DNA of 64,000 nucleotides. It comes from Schistocerca nitens. Its lineage: Eukaryota > Arthropoda > Insecta > Orthoptera > Acrididae. Below, in pieces: positions 56,791 through 64,000 of the stretch. The position numbers and the translations under genes are program-made. Position 1 is the stretch's first letter, and each line of letters opens with the position of its first letter. The stretch is taken from contig NC_064619.1 in NCBI RefSeq assembly GCF_023898315.1, positions 478,743,376-478,807,375 on the forward strand, given 5' to 3'. Below the pieces are notes generated by a model, which saw only the letters and a program-made list of their open reading frames with translations, made no database searches and had not been told where the DNA came from.

Positions 56791-57962
56791 GATAGAGGAC
56801 ATTTGCACCATGGTTAACCTAAGTGGCAAACAGTTTGATGACATCACTCTGAAAGTACTAAACAGGGGTCTCAACTTCACCACGACTCCTAGAAATGTGC
56901 CTATTTTGTCAAACATCTCAAGTGATGAGAGGCTTGAAATCAAGAAACTCTGGGAAGACAGTAGCTTCATACTATTGTCAGCAGACAAAGTTAACTCCAC
57001 AATCATTTAGAAGCAGGCTAATTATCATGAGTAATGCATCAACTACTGGAGGATCCTGCTGCATACAGACTTTTGCACCTATGGTCAAATTAGACAAGAA
57101 GATCAGTGATCTCTTGAAGGAAATGGGTGTGCCTGACAGGACAATGAAACAACTATAATTGAGAGGGCCAGTTCCACATGGACTATATGGGCTGCTGAAA
57201 GTTCAAGAAGTGCTACTATGCCAAACTGTCAGCAGTATTGTCAATCGACATATACAACAGCCAAGTACTTAAAGAAACTACTGTTCCCATAAGTGGGCAA
57301 GTGTTCTCGCCACATTTGCAATTTGAAGGATTTCTTACAATGCCTCAAGCAACTACATATAACAGAATCTGATATTATGGTCAGTTTTGATGTGGTATCC
57401 ATGTCCACCAGTTGCTGTCACATCTTTTAATGAAGCAATTGTATAACAATCGAATTCACGATATCCAGTGATTTATGGCACTATACAACAAGTTCGCTTG
57501 TTTGGATAGAAGTGTATGGGACCTGAAGATGGCATAATGAAATGCCAAAACTGGTAGCCTTGTGAATAAAATAAAATAATATCTTAAAGTACATGGCTGT
57601 TAGTGAATTTTATTGACATTAACAATTACTTAACCAGCTGGCCATGATGGACCAACGACATCAAGAGTGTGTTCTGTCCACCTAGCAAGATCAGAGGAGG
57701 ACTGTTGTGGAAGGTGAGAGATGACCTAGTACTACGAAAACCAGGAATTTATCACAAACCTTTTCAGTGTGGCATGTCACATTGGCTAAACAACCAGGAC
57801 AGTGGATATCAGATACAAAGAATGTCAGAGGCACATCTGACTAAGATACACAACTAAAACTGCCATTGCCGAGCACTGTATGGAGATCAGTCTTTCCAAG
57901 AATTATGATGAAACATGGGTTCTGGCACAGACTCCCAGATACTGGGATAGTGTTATAAGAGA
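54703..57962. repeat. 3,260-bp tandem duplication, unit 1
   Basis: Begins ATATAACTCACAGCTCAGTC; unit 2 begins identically at 57963. Every shared landmark is offset by exactly 3,260 bases, so no indels separate the copies. I found 12 single-base differences (about 0.4%). The junction has at most one base of microhomology. Confidence 0.97.
56190..56790 (-). pseudogene. Penelope-like RT C-terminus and GIY-YIG endonuclease (minus copy, unit 1)
   Basis: The minus strand from 56770 has HLWPVFCKNGFTAKEIQKAL, then AYLPYMRFISAKISMILSKH: the end of a Penelope-type RT. After a frame change come SPSKIRG and the endonuclease with CQCGLAYSGQTTRTVDLRSS, SVIDEHCQELNHSRNYDEM and YWDSVIRE-like text (Trp codon read as stop), then IDIKVTENL. 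The endonuclease is complete in outline, but several stops and frame changes break it. Confidence 0.8.
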
Positions 57963-57963
57963 A
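56791..57963 (+). mobile_element. Penelope-like element, plus-strand copy, internally deleted (unit 1)
   Basis: Starts within about 40 bp of the minus copy, head to head. MVNLSGKQFDDITLKVLNRG at 56810 is the RT N-terminal region, followed by LSADKVNSTII and a degenerate RT ending LKDFLQCLKQLHITESDIMV, SFDVVSM (about 57325-57412). The RT core with the catalytic aspartates is missing. After a non-coding linker come SKIRGGLLWKVRDDLVLRKP, GIYHKPFQCGMSHW and TAIAEHCMEISLSKNYDETW, the GIY-YIG domain (57680-57962). Confidence 0.82.
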
Positions 57964-60900
57964 TATAACTCACAGCTCAGTCAACATGCATAGTTTGCTC
58001 TCTGTGCCTCTCTTTAAAGAAATCAAAAGTTGTGCGTATTACTCACCAGATTACATGAAAATTTATTCTACAACATTAAAAAACATGCTGTTCTAACTGA
58101 CAGTTTAAAGTGCGTTTGTCAGTGAGAATAGTCCCACCATTCCACCATATTTTGCAGAAGCCAAAAAACTGCATGTATTATTTATTGAAACACACATGCC
58201 CCTAGTCATGTAATTTGGAGGTTAAAGTGCACTTGTCAAGGACTGACATATGCTGTCTCTCAGCAGAAACTACATGAGACTTCAACGAAATACCATACTG
58301 AACAGTAGTAACACACATCCATGTAGGTAAAAAACAAGGTATGCAATGCTTTCAAGCAAACATTTCAACCACTTTTCAAAGTCACCGCAACAGAACAGCA
58401 TTCCATTTAAGTAAAGAACTTTATCTTGCAGTACAAAATGAGTGTCACAGTCTGTTTAAGTTTAAAAAAATACCCATGGCTAGCATATTATTATTGCACA
58501 GTGGAGACTACATGACTTTTCACCCCATACGTGCCAATTTTACAACAAAATTGTAACAAACAACCCCATACTTCATTATGTTACAGCCAAATGGTAATGA
58601 ATTTCTCCATACACCTCCAAGTTACATCCAAATTGTATCAAATTGACCCATACATCATCATTATACAGTAAAATTATAACAAACTTCCTATACAGCACCC
58701 TGTAAATTGCCCAATACATCACCAAATAAGGAAACTGATGTTTTCTGGCAAGTTGTGATTTATTCCAACAAGCAAAAGTGATTAGTCAGCAATTTGAGAT
58801 GCCAACGAAGTCAAGACTTCTTCCATTAAGCAAAATGCTTGGTCAGGTTCATGCCATCATGCAGTCAAAGTTAATGACAAACATGTGACATAATGATGAC
58901 ATTGTAGTGAAGGGTGCATGGATTGTGATGTTTTAGATTGGGTTCTGACCTATGCATGTGACATCTTAAATCTGACTAAGGATTTTGCTTGATGTAAATC
59001 CCTGCAATCTATTGACACCTTTGAGGTGCTGAGCATTGTTCATGGATGATACTGTGTTAATGTACCTTGTTATCTTCATCAGATGCTACCGGGGACGCCA
59101 TCAAGTGCTACCTGGGACTTCTCCACAAGTGGAGCAGGTCCAATATTTACACCTGCAGCCTTCCACCTCCATGGTCAGTTCCAGGAATTTCCTCTGCAGT
59201 CTGCACTCACTGGACACATTCTTAGGCATTCCATCTGGTGTGCCTGTCACCATGCTTGCATTGCATTTTTGGTACAGTGCATTCTGGGTGTTCCCTCTGT
59301 GGCCTGCACTCACTGGACGTGATCTTCAGTGAGATGCAGCTGATGGTCTACATGGGCTTCATTTCTCATCTACACACACTCAGTTCTTGTTTATGTGGAG
59401 TGCTCCCACCTCCCTGCATTTTCAGCAATTCCAGTGCAGGATCCTAGACTCTACTTTGTTGGTACCCAGTGTCACAATTCGTGAGATTTTCTGTCACCTT
59501 TATATCTATTGATTCTCTTATGACACTGTCCTAGTACATGGGGTTTTGTGGCAGGGCCCTCATTTCATCATAATTCCTGGAATGATTTAGTTCCTGACAG
59601 TGCTCGTCAATGACTGATTTAGTTGCCTGTCTTAGTTGGGTGTCCTGATGATCACTGGATCTAAGGTCCACTGTCCTGGTTGTCTGGCCACTGTATGCTA
59701 GGCCACATTGGCAAGATATGTATTAAATTCCTGGTTTTTGTAGTCATAGGTCATCTTCCACATTCCCCTGATCTTGCTAGGTGAACACAACACTCAGTTG
59801 TTGTTATGCTTGCTGAGAATCATGCTGATTTTGGCAGAAATAAACCTCATGTAGGGCAGATATGCCATAGTCTTTATTTCATCTCGATCTTCTTTTATTT
59901 CATGTGGCAGAGTGGCTGGTTGGAGTGCCTTCTGAATCTCTTTGGCTGTGAATCCATTCTTGCAGAACACTGGCCATAGATGCTCTATTTCTGTTGCTAA
60001 ACATCTGCACATCTTGTCTCCTTTGACCACATGAGTAAGAAAGCATAGCAGATAGAGGACATTTGCACCATGGTTAACCTAAGTGGCAAACAGTTTGATG
60101 ACATCACTCTGAAAGTACTAAACAGGGGTCTCAACTTCACCACGACTCCTAGAAATGTGCCTATTTTGTCAAACATCTCAAGTGATGAGAGGCTTGAAAT
60201 CAAGAAACTCTGGGAAGACAGTAGCTTCATACTATTGTCAGCAGACAAAGTTAACTCCACAATCATTTAGAAGCAGGCTAATTATCATGAGTAATGCATC
60301 AACTACTGGAGGATCCTGCTGCATACAGACTTTTGCACCTATGGTCAAATTAGACAAGAAGATCAGTGATCTCTTGAAGGAAATGGGTGTGCCTGACAGG
60401 ACAATGAAACAACTATAATTGAGAGGGCCAGTTCCACATGGACTATATGGGCTGCTGAAAGTTCAAGAAGTGCTACTATGCCAAACTGTCAGCAGTATTG
60501 TCAATCGACATATACAACAGCCAAGTACTTAAAGAAACTACTGTTCCCATAAGTGGGCAAGTGTTCTCGCCACATTTGCAATTTGAAGGATTTCTTACAA
60601 TGCCTCAAGCAACTACATATAACAGAATCTGATATTATGGTCAGTTTTGATGTGGTATCCATGTCCACCAGTTGCTGTCACATCTTTTAATGAAGCAATT
60701 GTATAACAATCGAATTCACGATATCCAGTGATTTATGGCGCTATACAACAAGTTCGCTTGTTTGGATAGAAGTGTATGGGACCTGAAGGTGGCATAATGA
60801 AATGCCAAAATTGGTAGCCTTGTGAATAAAATAAAATAATATCTTAAAGTACATGGCTGTTAGTGAATTTTATTGACATTAACAATTACTTAACCAGCTG

Positions 60901-61222
60901 GCCATGATGGACCAACGACATCAAGAGTGTGTTCTGTCCACCTAGCTAGATCAGAGGAGGACTGTTGTGTAAGGTGAGAGATGACCTAGTACTACGAAAA
61001 CCAGGAATTTATCACAAACCTTTCCAGTGTGGCATGTCACATTGGCTAAACAACCAGGACAGTGGATATCAGATACAAAGAATGTCAGAGGCACATCTGA
61101 CTAAGATATACAACTAAAACTGCCATTGCCGAGCACTGTATGGAGATCAGTCTTTCCAAGAATTATGATGAAACATGGGTTCTGGCACAGACTCCCAGAT
61201 ACTGGGATAGTGTTATAAGAGA
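57963..61222. repeat. 3,260-bp tandem duplication, unit 2
   Basis: Copy of 54703-57962. Differences (unit 1/unit 2): T54797G, A54854G, C55100A, A55271G, G55474A, then A57480G, A57529G, C57551T, A57687T, G57710T, T57764C, C57849T. I saw none in the 2.0 kb between 55475 and 57479. Confidence 0.97.
59450..60050 (-). pseudogene. Penelope-like RT C-terminus and GIY-YIG endonuclease (minus copy, unit 2)
   Basis: Duplicate of 56190-56790 at +3,260 with no difference seen. Same broken frames: HLWPVFCKNGFTAKEI, then the AYSGQT-type GIY-YIG core. Confidence 0.8.
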
Positions 61223-61640
61223 ATTGATAGAGATAAAGGTGACAGAAAACCTCATGAACCAGGACACTGGTACCAACATGGTAGATCCTGGGATGCTGCA
61301 TGGGATTGGATGAAAATGAAATGGGTGCAGCAGAAGCACTCCACAAAAACAAAACTGTAAGTGTGGACATGGGAAATGAATCCCAGGCAGAGCATCAGGC
61401 ATACCAGACTGAAGATGGAATGCCTAAGATCACATCCAGTGGGTTCAGACCACAAAGGTAACATCCAGAACCACACTGGACTGAAATGGAATGCCAACAC
61501 AGTGACAGGTGCACTGGAATGGAGATAGAAAGCCTAAGAATGCATCTGGTGGGTGAAGACCACGGAGGAAATGCCTGTAACTGACCATGGAGGGGAACGC
61601 CACTGTCAGGAAGAGGTGCATAAACTGCCATGTTATGGCA
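60051..61640 (+). mobile_element. Penelope-like plus-strand copy, unit 2, continuing into its 3' end
   Basis: Duplicate of the 56791-57962 plus copy. Here the GIY-YIG domain is not cut off: it continues past the duplication end (61223) with LIEIKVTENLMNQDTGTNMV, the expected C-terminus. The following 61400-61640 holds repeated GGAATGCC/AAGCCTAAGA-type units about 60 bp apart. Unit 1 is therefore the truncated copy, and the right border of the duplicated unit lies inside this coding region. Confidence 0.82.
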
Positions 61641-63140
61641 CATACGCAGTGTTAGTTTCTAGTGCTAGAATACTATTTGAGATCAAGTGGCTCATGTCCA
61701 CTGGTGATGTGTGTGTGTGGGGGGGGGGGGGGGGTGGGGGGGGGCAATTTGTTACAATTTTGAGCAGTGTATTGATGTATGGGGCAATTTGTCACAATTT
61801 TATTATTTAACATGACGATGTTTCGGGTATTTTGTTACAATTTTACTGTAACATAGTGATGTATGGAACAGTTTGTTACAATATTGGTTGATGCTTATCT
61901 GTAACGGAGGATACTATTGGTGATCCAGTAGCTGACACCTACTGTTAAGCTGTGGCACATGTGCTGTTGGCTTTTGGTGTTACAGTACCAGTGCAGTTTT
62001 AAGATTCAGTATTTGACATCCAATGCACATAAACACAGTCAACTGTTGGTGTTATAATACTGTTTTAAGATCTGGTAGCTGACACACACTGTACATACAC
62101 ACTGTCAGCTTCTGGTGTTAGAATACTATTTTGAAGTTCTGAATGCCTATTTTTGTGTCAACCATCATTACCGTGCCCGTTTGGCTATCTAGTTTCCATT
62201 TTGTGCTATAGCATATGTTAGCATTATCTGTGGAAATTACAAACGTTTCGACATCGGGCAATTTGTTACAATTTTGCTGTAACATGGTGATATATGGAGC
62301 AGTTTGAAGAAATTTAGATGTAACATGGCACTGCATGGAGCCATTTGTCACAATCTTCTTATTATTTAGCGATGTATGGGGCAATTTGTTACAATTTTAC
62401 TGTTACATAGTGAAGTTTGGAGCAGTTTGTTATAAATTTGCTGCAACTTAGTGGTGTAAGGGGCAAAGTGTCATGTAGTTTCCACTGTGTGATAGCATTA
62501 TCACCAGAGAATGATGCAGATTTTGTACTGCAAGATAAAATTTCTTACTTTAGCACTGCGCCACTATACTATTGGGGTGACTTTGAAAAGTAATTGAAAT
62601 TGATGGATGTTTGTTACCTATAAAAATGTGTCTTGCTGCTGTTCAGTATGCTGAACATCATTGACATGTCAAGTAGTTTCCACTGTGTGACAACGTAAGT
62701 CAGCCCTCAACAAGTGCACTTTAACCTGTAAGTTAGATCAGTAGTGCAACATATGTTTTGATAAATCACATAGGCAACTTTTTGATTTTGTTAAAATGTA
62801 GTACAATAATGAAACTATTCTCATCAACAGTTACACTTTAAGCTGTAAGTTAGATTAGCAGTAGTATCCATGTATATTTTGTGACATTATAGAACTAATC
62901 TTTACTCTTTTGATAATTAATACACACCCTTTTTGATTTATTTAAAGCGTGTTACAGATATTGATTGTAGCTTGACATTTAATTTGTGTCAATAGTGCCA
63001 GTGTGCTAGAGAAGCTTATTTTTTTAATCTTATAGAGTAATTAAGCAATGACAGTAATACCACATGTGTTTTGTACACCAAATCTTTGCATACTTGATAA
63101 ATAAGGCAGATAATATTATTTTGGTGCAATGATGTAATTC
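61641..63140 (+). mobile_element. Penelope-like element 3' region with ~40-bp repeats
   Basis: Non-coding. Imperfect units based on GGGCAATTTGTTACAATTTT, CTGTAACATAGTGATGTATG recur at about 61743, 61780, 61830, 62258, 62330, 62378 and 62425. The segment 62460-63140 mirrors 54408-55260 on the opposite strand, including TAGTTTCCACTGTGTGA and AAGTGCACTTTAACCT blocks. This gives the right arm of a long inverted repeat with the left arm 54408-56240. Confidence 0.75.
61719..61744. repeat. Poly-G tract
   Basis: A G run interrupted by a single T, preceded by a short (TG)n. Confidence 0.9.
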
Positions 63141-63191
63141 TTGTTCGTGATCAGAGACCTCTAACTATATTTGTGTATTGCAAAAAACAAT

Positions 63192-63690
63192 GTGAGCTCC
63201 CTCCCGCCATTGAATAAGCAGCAGCCAGCAGCAAGTCATACTCTTAGCTCACTTATTTGTTTCATAGTTTAATTCCTAATTTCTTTGTGTGGTTTTGGGT
63301 ACTTGCATAGTTTAATTCATAAATTTTGGGCATATTATAGTATTTGAGAGATGTAGCATCGCTTTTTAGTACCAGAATAGTGTAAATTCATGCAGTTGTC
63401 AGTCATCTGTTTTTGTTTTGAACGGCCAGTGTTGATTGGTCATGGCAAGTGAGCTCCCTGCTGCCGTTGGATAAGCAGCAGCCAGCAGCAAGTCGTACTT
63501 TTAGCTCACTTATTTGTTTCATAGTTTAATTCTTAATTTCTTTGCGTGTTTTTGGGTACTTGCATAGTTTAATTCACAAGTTTCAGGCATATTATAGTAT
63601 TTGAGAATTGTAGCATTGCGTTTTAGTACGTGTATAGTGTAAATTCGCATAGTCATCAGTCATCTGTTTGTTCTGAGTGGCTTGTGAGAT
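63192..63690 (+). repeat. Two tandem ~258-bp monomers upstream of a retroelement ORF
   Basis: Monomer 1 is 63192-63449 and monomer 2 starts at 63450. Both begin GTGAGCTCCCT, then have AAGCAGCAGCCAGCAGCAAG, TTAGCTCACTTATTTGTTTC, and GGGTACTTGCATAGTTTAAT further on. They are about 88% identical by eye. They directly precede an open frame at 63717, so they look like 5'-UTR promoter modules of a retrotransposon. Part of an LTR is an alternative. Confidence 0.75.
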
Positions 63691-63716
63691 AAAAGAGAGG
63701 AAAAAAATTGTTAGGG

Positions 63717-64000
63717 ATGGATAGGGACTGCGCCTGTTGTGTACAGATTCAGGGGGAATTGGCCACCGTCCGTAAACAGCTGGAAGCTGTGCTGGCCATG
63801 ATCGACAGGCTCCAGGCTGTTGCCCTGGGCCGCGGTGACATTGGGACACCTGAGGCGAGCGCTTTGGTGCCTCTGGAAGCTGTAGCATTGCCTGGGATCT
63901 CTGATGCCACTGTGCCCTCGGATTCGGACATCCCTGCCGGTCGACACTTGCCTGACGGTGATTGGCGAACTGTGGCGGGGTCGCGAATCCCTGGGTGGAA
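63717..64000 (+). CDS. Retroelement ORF1-like protein, 5' part (runs off the window)
   Basis: ATG at 63717 opens a frame without stops to the window edge (94 complete codons). It begins MDRDCACCVQIQGELATVRK, a heptad-like stretch (QLEAVLAMIDRLQAVALG) follows, then an Ala/Pro-rich part and DGDWRTVAGSRIPGW at the edge. GC content jumps relative to upstream. A short Cys-rich start plus coiled coil is common in ORF1 proteins of CR1/L1-like LINEs, but no domain is decisive. The upstream tandem monomers support a retrotransposon. Confidence 0.6.
   Translation, partial: MDRDCACCVQIQGELATVRKQLEAVLAMIDRLQAVALGRGDIGTPEASALVPLEAVALPGISDATVPSDSDIPAGRHLPDGDWRTVAGSRIPGW

Noticed and set aside
61400..61740. 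Frames antisense to and across the 3' region of the right Penelope-like arm
   Set aside because: They follow ~60-bp repeats and a poly-G tract; no protein similarity.

Overview
This is a stretch of a large, repeat-rich insect genome, most likely an orthopteran of the locust/grasshopper type. That assignment rests on two tRNA-derived SINE families (about 4670-4865 and 49458-49636) whose 3' ends I recognise from Schistocerca-like genomes, on abundant mariner/Tc1, Penelope-like and RNase H-bearing LINE elements, and on long TE-filled introns. It is an inference from remembered repeats, not a database match. There is no bacterial or viral gene organisation, no CRISPR array, and no tRNA or rRNA gene that I could find.

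The only host gene recognised is the 3' two thirds of a TM9SF4-type transmembrane-9 superfamily gene on the + strand. Six exons (5492-5769, 15942-16145, 19289-19446, 31041-31300, 38937-39120, 39639-39878) splice in phase with GT/AG borders into 440 residues ending in a KID COPI-type signal. About 200 N-terminal residues must lie upstream of the window. The exons total 1.3 kb but span 34.4 kb.

The introns are filled by mobile elements. Intron 1 holds a full-length RNase H-bearing LINE (6238-12145, 9-bp target duplication) and a Tigger/pogo-like element. Intron 3 holds a piggyBac remnant, a snap-back repeat, a second and much better preserved LINE of the same type (22128-28090, 9-bp target duplication), and a 1.45-kb array of a C-rich 16-bp minisatellite. 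Intron 4 holds a mariner element, a Tc1 remnant and an antisense RTE-like LINE with an 11-bp target duplication.

Downstream of the gene (41.8-54.4 kb) lies a graveyard of fold-back elements, mariner derivatives, LINE fragments, a Tc1 element nested in another Tc1 element, a SINE, and a nearly complete IS630/mariner-type transposon with ~160-bp terminal inverted repeats and a TA duplication.

The most striking region is 54.4-63.1 kb. Two Penelope-like (RT plus GIY-YIG) copies lie head to head, and 3,260 bp spanning their centre has been tandemly duplicated at about 0.4% divergence with no indels. The window ends in the 5' region of another retroelement: two tandem ~258-bp monomers precede an ORF that starts at 63717 and runs off the edge.
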